DNA of 64,000 bases from Spirometra erinaceieuropaei (taxonomy: Eukaryota > Platyhelminthes > Cestoda > Diphyllobothriidea > Diphyllobothriidae), in the NCBI GenBank assembly GCA_902702965.1, contig CACRXP010000016.1:2657278-2721277 (forward strand). Direction: 5' to 3'. The notes below the pieces were generated by a model. The model worked only from the letters and a program-made list of their open reading frames with translations. It searched no databases and was not told the origin of the DNA. Numbering within the stretch: position 1 is the stretch's first letter; each line of letters begins with the position of its first letter. Both the position numbers and the translations under genes were made by a program. Shown here in pieces: positions 22,615 to 34,384 of this stretch.

Positions 22615-22936
22615 CTGGGACGTAGGATGGCGTTAATTGTTGGAGAACTGGCGCGCTTCTCCAAACAAGGCAGGTTCCGCTAAAAGGCAGAGCGATGCAA
22701 CGCCGACGTCGCCTTTGCCATCCGAAACGACATCACGGGAAGGCTGCACTGTCTGCTACAGGGCATTAAAGACCGCCTAATGAGCCACATCCTACCTCTA
22801 CGATGAACCAAATTCGTCACCACGATCAGCGTTTATGTCCCCTTAATGACCAGCTCCGATACGACAATGGACAAATTCTACAAAAGACTGCAGGTCCACC
22901 TGGCGACTGTACAGAGGGCGGACAAGCTGAATTGAC
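22615..22936 (+). pseudogene. LINE AP-endonuclease domain relic
   Basis: One plus-strand frame with two internal stops reads LARFSKQGRFR, KAERCNADVAFAIRNDI, TGRLHCLLQGIKDRLMSHIL, then TKFVTTISVYVP and MDKFYKRLQVHLATV with ADKLN. This is the middle of the exonuclease/endonuclease/phosphatase fold of APE-type LINEs (the R-DAGVAFAI and ISVYAP-type strands). The catalytic ends (the D-H-N block) and the reverse transcriptase are missing. A segment after KQG is deleted compared with the family. It is non-functional; the clade (RTE-like) is a guess. Confidence 0.7.
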
Positions 22937-22939
22937 GTA

Positions 22940-23339
22940 AATGGTAAGGGTCTCACGAACCAACTACTTATATCTCACGAGCCCTTAGCCTTAAAGGCAA
23001 CAAGTGAAACCGACCAGTGAATAATACGAAAATGTTAAACGTTAAGTTACCTGACAACAGAGCACGACAGCTAAGCAGGCCAATAAAGCGGGCTGTACAG
23101 GTGTGTCGTTTTTCGTCACATTCAAACAAGCAATCCGGGCAAAGAAAACGGGACTAAATTGTCAAAGGTAAATTATTCGGATACCTCGGCACAGGTATCC
23201 CTCTACTAGGCCAAATGGCGATGTAATACGGCGCCGGAGGATATGCATAAGTCTAGAAAAAATGCGTAACCAAACGATCGGGGAAATGAACGTGACGGCC
23301 ACTGCGAGTGATGTAAGCAGGAGGTACAGTCGAAGAGGA
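22940..23339. other. No recognised feature
   Basis: Nothing recognised. Confidence 0.4.
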
Positions 23340-24540
23340 CTAACTGCGTGCTATGGTAGAGGATGATTGCGCAGTTGGATGCTGTAGACATGGAGGAAGA
23401 GGAAGTATGCGGGACGGAGGGGTACAGGACAAGGGAGAGAAAGGGGGAGGGAGTGGGTAAGGTGAATAAGCTGGTGATAGTGAAGATGGAGGAACACGGA
23501 TTAGGGGGTCAGCACACTTTTCTTCTTGTGACAGGTCCGGCGGCTCTTCTGCAACAGCAACCTTGGCCCAATCGACACTGACCACGTCCTCCTTGTCACT
23601 GCGAAGAATCCGGCATGTCTTGGCGTTGAGCTCAAACACGCGGAACGGTCCCTCGTTTGGAGATTCCAGTGGTTGGCGCACACGGTCACACCGGACGAAC
23701 ACATGAGTGCAGTTGTCCAAGTCTTTTTCGACATAAGACTCAGTCGTTGAAGTTTGAGGTGGAACCGGAAAAGCGAGCGCATAAATTACCGCAAACGGTG
23801 CATAAAATTTTCATGAGTCTCGTTGACCCCGCGAGAGGTTGGAGTGATCATCTCGCCTGGCAGTCCGAGGGTAGTGCCGAAAACCAATTCAGCCGCGCTA
23901 CAGCCCAGATCCGACTTCAGAGCTGCGCGGATGCTGAGGAGTGCAAGAGGAAGCTTGTCTGACCAGTTTCCTTGGTCTTCTACGGTCAGCAGGGCGGGCC
24001 TTAGCTGGCGATGGAAACGCTCAACCATACCGTTGACAGCTGGGTGGTAGGCTGTCGCCAAATGCGTGTACAACCAAGGAAATTAACCAGCGTTTGGAAG
24101 AGTGCAGACTCAAACTGGGCACCACGATCAGTCGTAACCGTGGATGGGGCACCGAACATGGCGACCCAACGACTGACGAAGGCCTTCACGATAGTTTCAG
24201 GCCGCGCATTTGTCAAAGGAATGGCTTCAGCTCAGCGGGTATATCGATCGACACAGGTAAGGAGGTGAAACCATTGGATGGAGGCAAGGGGCCTACGACA
24301 TCCAGCTGCACATGGCTGAAGCGTAGGTCAGGGCTGAGGAAAGTGCCTAGTGGGGACTTGTTGTGACGCTGCACCTTGTTGAGCTGGCAGCTCAGACACG
24401 ACCGAGCCCAAGCTTTGACGCCCTTGTTCATGCCAGGCCAGATAAACTTTTCCGCGAGGAGCTTTTAAGAGGCTCGAATCCCAGGGTGGGAGAGTCCATG
24501 CCGAGCTCGAAATACAGCTCGACGCATCGAGGCGGGCAGT
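23340..24540 (-). pseudogene. Ty3/Gypsy retrotransposon integrase relic
   Basis: Minus strand. From 24540: RRAVFRARHGLSHPGIRAS, stop, KLLAEKFIWPGMN, then the Cys pair CLSCQLNKVQRHNKSP (HHCC zinc finger). The catalytic core follows with LDVVGPLPPSNGF (first Asp), TVTTDRGAQFES (second Asp), and GMVERFHRQL (Glu). Next are DLGCSAAELVFGTTL and, at 23640, GPFRVFELNAKTCRI, the GPF/Y chromodomain-side module. A Pro/Ser-rich tail ends near 23340. There are frameshifts near 24210, 24070 and 23780. No RT/RNase H and no LTRs were found. It once joined retroelement cDNA to host DNA; now inactive. Confidence 0.85.
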
Positions 24541-24865
24541 GAGGTCATCTGAGCACTACATTTGCACCCGACTTAAGGAAAGTCAAATCTGACTCGAATT
24601 TAGCAATTCATTCACATACGATTCTTCATGATGTCGACAGTTGCAGTTTTCGGCTTGTGGTCGTCTGGTGTTATCTGTCTCGTGTACCCAGTTTATTCAC
24701 TTTGGATGGAGGCCTTTTTAATAAACATTTTTCAATGACACTACCAAAATAAAACCTATCTCTCTCTCCCAAATATGACGCGCTTGAAGCTATCATGTTG
24801 TGCTAATAGCCGTGGCTTAAAAGGCCGCCATCTGAGAAGATAATTCGGAACTTGCAGTCAGCCCA
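24541..24865. other. No recognised feature
   Basis: Nothing recognised. Confidence 0.4.
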
Positions 24866-24869
24866 GTTT

Positions 24870-25155
24870 TGTGCTTGTGCGAGATGGCCGCTTGGTGGAC
24901 TGGGAGTCAGGCTGCAATGGCCCCTCCTCTGTCTGGTCTTTTAAGGAGCTCCCACCCAGTGGGATCCGCGCCGCTGTGGTGGCACGCATTAAGGTTCGGC
25001 AATTTGGCCGTCTCCGGTCTTCTTGACTTTGCCTTGACACTGCGTGCATGTGCGCGGGAGAGGAGAAGGAGGAAGAGGAGAAGGAGGAGAAGGAGGAGGA
25101 GGAGGAGGAGGAGGAGGAGGAGGAGGAGGAGGCGGGAATGTGGTGGGTGCTGCGC
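24870..25155 (-). repeat. Dispersed repeat C with GGA microsatellite
   Basis: Reverse copy (TCCGGTCTTCTTGACTTTGC, TGCGCGGGAG) interrupted at 25057-25133 by an almost pure GGA/GAA run of about 77 bases. It faces a forward copy at 25185, forming an inverted pair. Arg-, Glu- and Leu-rich frames across the run are artefacts of the microsatellite. Confidence 0.65.
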
Positions 25156-25184
25156 AAGTCTACCACCACTGAGAGTTTGGCCGT

Positions 25185-25425
25185 CGATTCCGACGATGTC
25201 CACCGTGTGGTACACAGCAATGTGCAGCAGGCACGGTAACTTGTGCGTGAATTAGTTTATAGCGGTAGTAGACTTGCGCATTATCTACCATACTCTCTCT
25301 TCCGTACTCCCCACCTGGACACAGTGTCAAGACAGAGTCAAGAAAATCGGAGGCGTGAGAGGACGCAGATGGTACCACCACTACAAACTAATTCATGCGC
25401 AGGTCACTGTCGCTGAGCTCCTAGT
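25185..25425 (+). repeat. Dispersed repeat C
   Basis: Forward copy: GATTCCGACGATGTCCACCG, GACTTGCGCATTATCTACCA, CAGTGTCAAGACAGAGTCAA, AGGACGCAGATGGTACCACC. Probably the most complete copy. Confidence 0.65.
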
Positions 25426-25429
25426 GCTG

Positions 25430-25985
25430 TAGAGTACACGGTGACCATCGTAGGAAACGAATGTCAAACGGCTCAGTACAAAATCTGCGTGTTTCGATAA
25501 TTTCACTAGCCGACAGTAATACAGTACAACTTAGCTCTAAGTTTATTTGTTGAACTGCGCTCTAATACATTTTTAAACGGAGCGTAACCTACATCCTTAA
25601 CTTGTTTTCAAGTACACAATACTACTGGTTTATCATTAGAAAGCTTATCAGTAGAGAAAGTATATTCCAAAACGTGCGCTCCAAATAAAAGTTGCTCGTC
25701 GTGAAAAATTTTCCCAATGACCCTCGAAAGTTTAACCCCACAAGCTACTGAAGAAGGACATATTTTACATTGGTTGAAGGAGCTGTTTTACGTCATCTAC
25801 CTTCTTATAGGAACCGAACGATACTCACTGGCCATTTTAGTAAAGTCAGTAGAGAGTCGGGACGTGCTCACCATTTGAATTTCGCTTATATTTTGTGACA
25901 AGAGGCGAGCTTCTCCCCTCCCTCAGATAAACTGAGTTATCCTCATAAGGTTTGCTGAAATTTCCCTGTCAGTGTTCAGAACACC
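25430..25985. other. No recognised gene
   Basis: 25430-25500 resembles positions 10-90; the rest is unique and AT-rich. Confidence 0.4.
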
Positions 25986-26420
25986 AGTTTGCTTTCAATA
26001 AATACTCATCGGGTTAATACAGTTATATGGGAACGGGACAGAAAAAAACATGTCAATAAAAAGAGAAATCGGTTGAAGTTCGTTTAAAACCACAGGCGGG
26101 TGCGGAAAAGTGGAAAGGGTGGTAATACCAGTCAACGTCAGGGACGGAGTGGGAGAGGGAGGGCGCAGAGAGTTGCAGCGTTAGTCGACCTTCGACAACG
26201 GTGGGTGCGGAGCGTGAACGTGGTCCTTCTGAGCGCACAAGACTGTTTTCCGTAACCTGATGAGGACCTCTACTGCTGTTGCTAACAGGTGCTGTTCGAG
26301 GACCCTGGGGGAGCTCGATGGGACCATAAAAATCACGCCAAAAGTTTCGCTGAGTCCACACGATTCCCGGAGCCAACAACATGTGCGAGAACGGGGCTGC
26401 TGATGCTCCTAGTTTGGCCT
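25986..26420. repeat. Dispersed repeat E
   Basis: Partner of 13270-13740 (CTTTCAATAAATACTCATCG, TATATGGGAACGGGACAG, ACAGGCGGGTGCGG). Confidence 0.6.
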
Positions 26421-27185
26421 TATCCTAGTCAAGCCGGGAGGTTTTCGCGTTTTCTTTTGGACTGACGCCGACTCATCCGACAAAAATAGCCTGCTTCTCA
26501 TAATTTCGGAACATGCCAACAACGAGACGTGGTCAGATGAGGCTAGATTCCTGCGTGGCTGATGTGCGAGGAGGGCGGCTTCGTGAACGGCCAGGCAGTC
26601 AAACATGGGTCAGTCGTCTGTGTTGTTTGACAACGGGGCACATTCGTGTACCAAATTAGAGAAAACTGCTCAGGACATTTCAGTGGGCACACTGGTGTCT
26701 AATCATGCTTAATTTTTAAGCATTCTTTTATACCTAGCGCATACAGTTGGCAGACAAGATGATTGGTCGTGTCTGCACTAAGCTATCAGACCTCGAGAAA
26801 TTCTCAGGACAATCCTGCTTTAGTCGCAGGCGGCTGGGATTTCAGCGGTATCCCCATTGAAGTGGTGGTCGTTTTCGAGTAGACACGCAAAAAAAGCCGG
26901 AGGCAAGGTGCCGTGCCGACTGACGGCCGGCCAGCTTGCGTCCATTAATGCAAACTTCAAGGTGTCGGCCTGTACGGCCACAGTTCACGTAAGAACAGTC
27001 AGCACGCATGAGGTGCGATAACTAACAGGATTTTTCTGCAATTTTATGACAGAACCTTATGCTTCTGACAGGGCTGCGCGTCTGCAAAACGTAGTCTTGC
27101 AGTCAGATTCAAGACCGAGTCAGACGTGTCCTGACTTAAGACGCTTTGACGCATCCTATAAATGCTGCAGCCCCTTATGCCCCTT
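26421..27185. other. No recognised gene; end is hammerhead upstream flank
   Basis: No coding similarity seen. 27000-27185 leads directly into the hammerhead and may be PLE terminal sequence. Confidence 0.35.
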
Positions 27186-27189
27186 ATCT

Positions 27190-27246
27190 GCTTTTGTCTC
27201 TGATGATGGTTTCGAGCAGGAATCCGAAACGTCAGGCTAATAAAGC
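27190..27246 (+). ncRNA. Hammerhead ribozyme, best folded copy
   Basis: Outer helix I GCTTT/AAAGC (5 bp), small internal loop, inner helix I GTCT/AGGC, core CTGATGA, helix II GGTTTC/GAATCC (one mismatch) with loop GAGCAG, GAAAC, GTC cleavage after 27233. All core bases are intact. The 3' strand of helix I reads GGCTAATAAAGC and so contains AATAAA. It is flanked by about 100 bases that are shared with the copy at 52.2 kb. Confidence 0.87.
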
Positions 27247-27937
27247 TCTTGTCCCAGCGATCGTGTCGCCTCCCTCAAGACTACTTCCTGGGACTCGTCT
27301 CTTCGCATCTATTCATTCAAGTTCGTCAATGGTCAAAATCGGAAAGGCCGGAACCAGCCTACACCCAGCGGGTAGGTAAAACTATGGGCATCGAGCACGG
27401 TTATGATACGAGGCAGGCAGCAAGGCTAAACAAATCAAGGCCAACGAACGACTTTTATGATGAAAACGAGAGAGTTTCCAAAACGTCTGTATGAATACAA
27501 CTCCGTCCATGAAATCGCCTTTTCTTCTTTCTCTAATTAAAATGATGAGCAGGAATATTCGCACACCGATCTATTGACTTCCTGAGGCAAACCTGCTGCG
27601 TATGGGTGGCCAAGGTCAGGAACAGGCAACCAAATTAGAAGCCAAAGTCGGCCAAATTAAAATATCAGAGACGAGGGACGACAGAGGACGTGGGTGCTGT
27701 TTCGGGCGTATTGATTTAGATGCCACGTTCAGACATCGCAAGGAAATATGAAGGAGAGGGGAACGTATCAATGCATAATGACGCAAACGGCGGCCACTTA
27801 CTGGCGCAAACGCCGAACAGGTATCGATTTTTTAAAACAGGTTTGAAAGGCTAAACGTTTTAGCACATTTACTCAACGCCTGAAAACGAACTGGGAGACC
27901 AGCGTCACACATTTATCCACTTAAGTCTGCTACCGTT
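27247..27937. repeat. Hammerhead downstream flank
   Basis: 27247-27320 matches 52265-52335 (GTCCCAGCGATCGTGTC, TTCCTGGGACTCGTCTCTT). 27390-27460 matches 18595-18670, and 27545-27720 loosely matches 61865-62020. This is probably untranslated PLE terminal sequence. No coding potential. Confidence 0.45.
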
Positions 27938-28885
27938 AATTGACCTCAAATCATGTTTCTTGAGATGCCTGCGAAATTCTGAAACGCGTTTTCGATTAGG
28001 AAGGATAACTTAGGTGGGATCGTAATATTGATTACCTTTCATTAGAGTCCTATAGTTTTTTGAACTCGTCTGAATGTCAGTTTTTGAATACACTTCTTTT
28101 TGACCTCCTGTAGAAACCGCACTCGGCAAAAAAATGACTACTTACTTAGCATCCATTTTCACATTGACTGTCGTTGGTCTTATACAGTCGAATATATTTT
28201 GTCGTAAACGTGCTTGATAGAAAATTATGCCGTCTTTCGATGTTATACCCTAATAAAGAGTGCATTGAAGTTTTGAAAAGAATCTTAATTATGCGATTTT
28301 TAAAAACGTGCAATGTCCTTTCGTACGGCATCGTACCTGTTGTATTACTGATGCTCTTCATGAAATGTATACCATAGTCCGAATTCACTGCAACATTTTA
28401 TGAAATCTGTATGGTATCTTCTTAGAGGCATAGGGGAATATATGATTTTCCCTACGCGGAAAGCATGCGCCTGGTAGACTGAATTCGTTTAACACTAGTG
28501 CAACGTCAGCTTAGGCTCAAAATTATTCGGGAATAGGGAAGATATTTCAAAACCTAAATACACTCTTTATTGGGGTATCAAATGTGTAGACAGCGTACTT
28601 TTCTACCAAATGAATAAAAGGAAGCATAATATGTGCGTGTCTTCTGCAAAATATATTCGAATTTATGAGACCATCGAAAATCAGTGTGGTCAATTTTTGT
28701 CGAGCGTGGTTTCTGCAGGTGGTCGAAAAGAAATACATTCGAAAGCCGACATCCTGGCGAGTTCGAAAAGCAATAAGACTGGGCATCAAGATACTCAATG
28801 TAACAATCCAACCTAAGTAATCCTCCAGAATCAGAAGCACATTTCGGAATTTCGGCTAACAGTTTATGAGATTGGTCACTCACTG
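27938..28885. mobile_element. MITE-B, long-inverted-repeat element
   Basis: The right end reads GAGATTGGTCACTCACTG. The left end is diverged (TGACCTCAAATCATG). Shared internal blocks: GATTAGGAAGGAT, TGACCTCCTG, ACTTACTTAGCAT, TCGGGAATAGGGAAG, ACACTCTTTATTG. Open frames at 28146-28388, 28578-28883 and others are chance frames in the arms. Confidence 0.65.
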
Positions 28886-29691
28886 TTTAATTGGACTATT
28901 TTAACACTACGCAAATAGTATGCACAGATTTTAAGGTGTGTGTATGCGAATTTGCATTGAAAATTTTGACCAAAGGCTCAGATGGTGCCACTATTCCAAG
29001 CAAGAGGGAGGATGGAGCTGTTAAACTGTCTCTTCCACGCACCGTACTTCATCACCTAGGGTGGCCATTCCGTCAACACCAGGCACTTAGGGGCCAGATA
29101 ATGCGTCTGCTTTCAAGGCGGAAGCGGTAGCAGGATGACCTTTAAGTCACGCAATCCAGTACGCATCACATCCCACAGTCACGGTCGTTTACGTAACTTC
29201 GCTACTTCGACACCCACATGCAAAACTGCCCAATATGTCTGCCCAAAAATCTCTCTACGAAGGAAAAAAGAGAATGCCTCTATTGTCACCTGCTTGTATG
29301 GTACGCAAACCAAGCCCAAAATGGTCATCCACGCAGGTTAAAATGTCTTCGCACTTTTAACCTCTTAAAGTGGACTGCGTTAGAAGCCCTTCGATGGATT
29401 CTATGACATCTTTGCACCCTTTTTCCACAGGCGCGTAAGAAATTTCTTGTTCTGGAAATAGCAAAAATGATTTAAGGTAAGTAGTCCTCAATGCGCTGCG
29501 CACGTTTGTCTTTGGCGTTAAAGTTTTTTTACATCTCACGGAAAGGAAGGCGTTCCTGCTCGTCAAAATTTTTTAAGGTACTCTTAGTTTGGAACGAACT
29601 TAATGTCCAAACTTGAGGGCTCTTCTCGGCAGTCATAAAGCATTCTTTACGTAGGCGGTCAAAAATGGTTTTTCCCAGCTTCAGTGAGTGA
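28886..29691. other. No recognised feature
   Basis: Several short overlapping frames, none similar to known proteins. Confidence 0.4.
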
Positions 29692-30474
29692 CCGATGTCA
29701 TGAAATGTTGGCCAAAATTCTGGAATACGTTTCCGATTAGGAAGGATTACTTAAGTGGGGTTGTTATACTTTCTTTTGCTCATTTGGTAGGAAATCACAT
29801 TGTCTTTATATTTTATCCCCGAAGAAGGTGTATGTTTAGGTTTCTAAAAAAGTTCCTCGTTCCCGAATAATTTTCAGCTTAATCTGCCATTGCATCAGCG
29901 TTTAGCAATTTCAGTCTACAAGGTGCACGCATTCCGCGTAAGGAAAATCATATATTCCTTTATGCCTTTAAGAAGACATCATACGGAGTTCAAAAAATTT
30001 TACAATGGATTCGGACTGTGTTGTGCATTTCATGAGGAGTATTAGTAAACGAACATGCGCGGTCTTGCATGCATGTACATCGCACGGTTTTAAAAAAATC
30101 AATATTGGAAACTATTTAAAAACCTAAATATACAATTTCATCGGGGATTAAATATAAAGACAATGTAATTTCGTACTAAATGAGAAGAAGTATATTTTTG
30201 TGCATGTTTTCTGTAAAATATACTTGAATTTATAAGACCATCAAAAAGCATTCGGAAAACGGAATGCTACTTATGTAGTCATATTTTACCGAGTATGGTT
30301 TTTGCAGGAGCTAAAAAAGAAATTCATTCAAAGGCCGACATTTTGGAAAGTCCGGAGTGTTATAGGGTTATTCTGAATGATAATCAGTATAACAACCCCA
30401 CTTAAGTAATCTTTCCTAACCGGAAACGCACTTCAGTATTTTAGCCAACATTTCATGAGATCGGTCACGCACTG
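29692..30474. mobile_element. MITE-B, long-inverted-repeat element
   Basis: 783 bp. Left end CAGTGAGTGACCGATGTCAT, right end ATGAGATCGGTCACGCACTG followed by TA (TT on the left). The arms match each other through AAATGTTGGCC, AAGGATTACTTAAGTGGGG and beyond. No transposase. Confidence 0.75.
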
Positions 30475-30971
30475 TAATAAAGCTCATAAATAGCCTGTAG
30501 CCTGAGTTCGGACTTGACGGTCTTGCCGTCTTATTTGAGATCTGACGTTCTGAATTCTTACGCAAATACCGGTATTATTACGGCAGTGTGTGCTTAAATT
30601 GAGGAATGGTCCATATCCCCGCTATCCAGTGAATTCCAGTTCATTATAAGTAGACGTAATGTCCTGCATCATTAACATGTCAATTCAAATTTAGCAATCA
30701 ACGCCTGTGGACTAATACAAATCGTAGTTGATATGTATAGCATAAGTAAGCGCATCAGTGTCATCTCGTATTTGTTAATTAACGAATTCTGAGCGCGGTA
30801 AATCCGTCGGATCAATTTCAGTCTCCGAGAACACAGCTTCACTGTCCAGGTAGACAGCCTTTCCCATTCTCTCGAAAAGAACGCCTAATCCTAATCCTCT
30901 CGGTGTGAGGAACGTGAGCTGTCTGAAGGGCTGTTGGTGTTACGAAAATAGGGCAATAACTAACCCGGGTA
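30475..30971. repeat. Repeat F, diverged
   Basis: 30640-30880 resembles 35640-35830 (GTCCTGCATCA, ATTAACGAATTCTGAGCGC). Nothing else recognised. Confidence 0.45.
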
Positions 30972-31964
30972 CAGTGCGTGACCGACCTCATGAAATGTTG
31001 GTCGAAATTACGAAATTCGTTTTCGATTAAGAAGGATTAATTAGGTGGGGTTGTAATATTGATTAGCATGCGGCATAATCCTATAGCATTTCGGACTCGC
31101 CAGGAGATTCGCTTTTAGATGCACTTTTTTCTGACCTCCTGAAGATACAGTGTTTGGTAAAAAATGACTGCATAAGTAGCATACATTTTCCACATGGACT
31201 TTCAATGTTCTTATAAATTAAAATATATTTTTTAGAAAACGTATACAAAAATATGCTTTCTTTTACTCATTTGATAGAAAATCTTATTGTCTTGATATTT
31301 TATACTCGAAGAAAGTGTATATTTAGGTTTTAAAAAGTTTTCCAATTCCCGAACATTTTTAGCCTGATCTGTCATTGCATCAGTGTCCAGCGATTTCAGT
31401 CAACAAGGTGCATACTTTCCGCATAAGGAAAATCATATATTCCTCTTTGCCTTTAAGAAGATACCATATAGAGTTCATGAAATTTTTCAATGGATCTGGA
31501 CTGTGTTGTACATTTTTTGAGGAGCATTAGTAAACGAGCATGTGCGGTCTTGCATGCGCGAAAATCGTACGGCCTTAAAAATCTCATAATTAGAATCTTC
31601 TTTAAAACCTAAATATGCACGATGTTCTGGCATGAAATATGAAGAAAATGTGGTTATCTACCAAATGAGTAAATGAAAGCATATCTTTGCGCACGTTTTC
31701 TAGAACATATATTTGAATTTATAAGACCATCAAAAGTCAATGTGAAAAATGAATGCTACTTAAGTAGTCATGTTTTACCGAGTACGGTATCAGCAGGACG
31801 TCAAGAAAAAATGCATCTAAAAGCCGACATCCTGGCGAGTTTGAAATGCTATAGGATTGTGCCGCATGCTAATTAATATTACAACCCCACCTAAGTAATC
31901 CTTCTAATCGAAAACGAATAGCAGAATTTCGACCGACATTTCATGAGATCGGTGTATACAACTG
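30972..31964. mobile_element. MITE-B, long-inverted-repeat element
   Basis: 993 bp. TA, then CAGTGCGTGACCGACCTCAT at the left; the right end has ACATTTCATGAGATCGGTG and a diverged terminus ending ACTG. Paired internal blocks: GATTAATTAGGTGGGGTTGT against ACAACCCCACCTAAGTAATC. Confidence 0.72.
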
Positions 31965-32337
31965 TCAGCCCAACCACTCAGTCAGGACAATAGGAACATG
32001 AAAAGCCGTCACGCGGACCACAAAGTTGGACGCTACAGTCGTACCAATTTTGGTCCTTTGTGGAATCCAGCAAATCGAAAGGCCACAAATTAGGATCAAG
32101 GTCCCCCCATTTGTTTCCTACGAGAATTTAAGTTCCTGTGGTAAGCCACTTCGGGTACAGCTAAAGAGTACTTCATGAGGGTTATTTAAGATTCTGGTGT
32201 AGTATTCATATTCAACTCATTTATGTAGCAACTGTACTCCAATCACTGGTAGCTGTCATAGGCCGCCATCATAGCACCCGATCGATTTATTTGCTGCGGA
32301 GTTCCAACAATCAACATCACTCCATTTCATCATAAGG
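31965..32337. other. No recognised feature
   Basis: Nothing recognised. Confidence 0.4.
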
Positions 32338-33345
32338 CACTGGTTTCCAAACCTTTTAGGTACCGCAATCCTGAAAAACCAGTATGTTCTCGCACACCTT
32401 AAAACAGTTTCTAACTAGCGAATACAAAGCTATATTTAATCAAATTTTTAATAAAAAACAAGAAAATTAGTGAATCATTTTATCCTGTTTTTTGAATGAA
32501 CGTTTTTCAAATCATGTCAATTTGTTGCTTATATCTATTTGCATATATGCTTGCGCATCCAATCGATTTGACAATTTTGTTTTAATTGATAAAACGGTTT
32601 TAAATCCTGACTCGCTCAAGTATGTCGTCACAAAGGGGACTAGCATAGTGCAAAAAAGCCTGAACTGTTTCCTAACATGGCAGAGGCACAATCAGTACAT
32701 ACAGAACCGCCAAATGGCTATCAAAGTAATGCTTCGCAAAGACGTCCTTCACATGCTGGAAAACGTATTTTTCTTCTGTAGATGTTTTCGTATCTTCATC
32801 TTTCGTTACGGGATCCCCCTGGACATACCTTGTCAATATAGTGAGTCGGCTGCAATTTGCTACATCATTTGTTTCACCCAAGTGGAGAGAGATTTTTTGG
32901 GGACTTGCTCTAATATCAGCGACAACTTGATCCACAACTCGCAAATTTAAATCACTAATTCGTCTTTAAATAGCATAGTTTGGTAAGGGCACTAAGTAGG
33001 ACTTGTTTGAGGCTACTATTCTGATGCATACGGTTGCATTGACTCCTTTAAGTGCATGGGACTTATTGCATTTGATTACTTTATACGTCGCTTGCCACTC
33101 AGCCATCAGCAGTGGTTTTTCGGTTAGTACAAAATCTAATTTTGGAAGGGTTGCTCGAGAGTCAACTAAACCTCTTTTAGCTTTCAATGATTTAAATTCA
33201 TCGGGTGCAAAATCTGTACCACCATGTCGATCGTTGAAATATTCCCCAAGTTTGAGCGACTTCAACTGGGCGTCTGAAAAGACGGCTCCATAAAGTTCGC
33301 ATTGGGGTTTTGTACATCATCAGTTGTTCAGGTGCAAATGGAGTT
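32338..33345 (-). pseudogene. hAT-type (ZBED-like) transposase relic
   Basis: Minus strand. 33265-32970 reads LKLGEYFNDRHGGTDFAPDE, LPKLDFVLTEKPLLMAEWQA and YKVIKCNKSHALKG, the region after the BED finger. 32944-32690 reads RVVDQVVADIRA, SPQKISLHLGETNDVANC (the first catalytic Asp is normally in L-D-ES/ETD here), RLTILTRYVQGD. After a large internal deletion, 32640-32500 reads TTYLSESGFKTVLSIKTKLS and NRLDAQAYMQ, the C-terminal dimerisation region. The downstream end at 32338 begins CACTGGTTTCCAAACCTTTT, a hAT-like terminus. The 5' terminus is not found. Inactive deletion derivative. Confidence 0.82.
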
Positions 33346-33445
33346 CAACTCCACATAAGCATGTTTACATTTTCTTCTCTTTAACATCGTGATGTGTACA
33401 TGAGAATAGAAAAAGAGATATAATATAAGACTATGGGCAGAAGAG

Positions 33446-33640
33446 CATTATCGACAAAGACAAAGGAGAATTAACCAATTCTGGCTTATTAGCAGTTGTC
33501 AGTCAGTCATACCCAGCCCCGAAATGTGGAGCACCTGAGGCTCCAACACACGAGCTCTTGGTTAGAAGTCCAACGGCCTAACCACTGAACTACGGGTTCC
33601 CTGTCCTGTCGGTTGCGATCGAGGATATTAGAATGGTAGA
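33446..33640 (-). mobile_element. tRNA-derived SINE, family A
   Basis: Reverse strand: ATCGACAAAGACAAAGGAGA, TTCTGGCTTATTAGCAGTTG, GTCCAACGGCCTAACCACTG, TCCTGTCGGTTGCGATCGAG. Confidence 0.72.
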
Positions 33641-33867
33641 GGAGCGCCCATTGATCGTCTCTTCGGAATGCACTCGTTCCGTTGTGCCTTACGGGCTCAC
33701 TTTCACAACGGGTGATTTCCGTAAAGACGATTCTGAGCGCCCTTCTACCCGCAGACGTATTGTCCTGCATCACTTACATACCAATAAAAATCTAACAATT
33801 ATTGGCTAAGGTCGGTGTGAACAGTAGAAGTAGACACATTAAGGGGATGACGCATCCACGGCTAAAT
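33641..33867. repeat. SINE A hairpin tail plus repeat F
   Basis: 33650-33760 holds the hairpin tail (GCGCCCATTGATCGTC, CTCGTTCCGTTGTGCCTTAC). 33765-33867 (GTCCTGCATCACTTACATAC, AGTAGACACATTAAGGGGAT) matches 35620-35730, so the tail and repeat F were adjacent before duplication. Confidence 0.6.
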
Positions 33868-34375
33868 TTTAGGAACCCTATATGGTCCCCCTTTATTGCC
33901 GTAGAGAAATGTGTGGTGTTCCGTAGGCGGAAAATATACGGCTTGTAGTTTCTAAATCCTGAATTCAAGTGTGACGATAGAGCGGTTTCAAAATAATTTG
34001 GGAATTGGAAAGGTTTTTGAAAACCGAATTGTACCCCTCTTTCGAGTATATGATTGGCAGAAGACGTTATTGTCTATCGAATAAGCAAAGGAATAAATGT
34101 GTCTATGCATGTTTCCCATGAAATATAAATGGATTTCTAAGTGAATCGAAAATCAATGGGAAAAATACATGCTACTAAAGTAGTCATTTTTACGGAGTAT
34201 AGTTTCTGCATGTAGTCGGTAGGAGGTTCTTTCGAAAGCCGGTATCATGAGGCAACTGAATTGTTATCTAATAATACTGTAGACTGCTTCGATTTCACCC
34301 CCACTTAATTAATCTTTTTGAAACGAAAACGCATTTTGGAATTTCAGTTGATATTTCATGAGTTAGCGTCGCATG
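33868..34375. mobile_element. MITE-A, right half only
   Basis: Matches the right halves of 34653-35489 and 14933-15925 (CCTATATGGTCCCCCTTTAT, ACTAAAGTAGTCATTTTTAC, GATATTTCATGAGTTAGC). The left arm is missing. Confidence 0.65.
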
Positions 34376-34384
34376 CTACAAGTC

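Noticed and set aside
24907..25255. Arg-, Glu-, Leu- and Ser-rich open frames around 25.0-25.2 kb
   Set aside because: They are the six translations of one GGA microsatellite.
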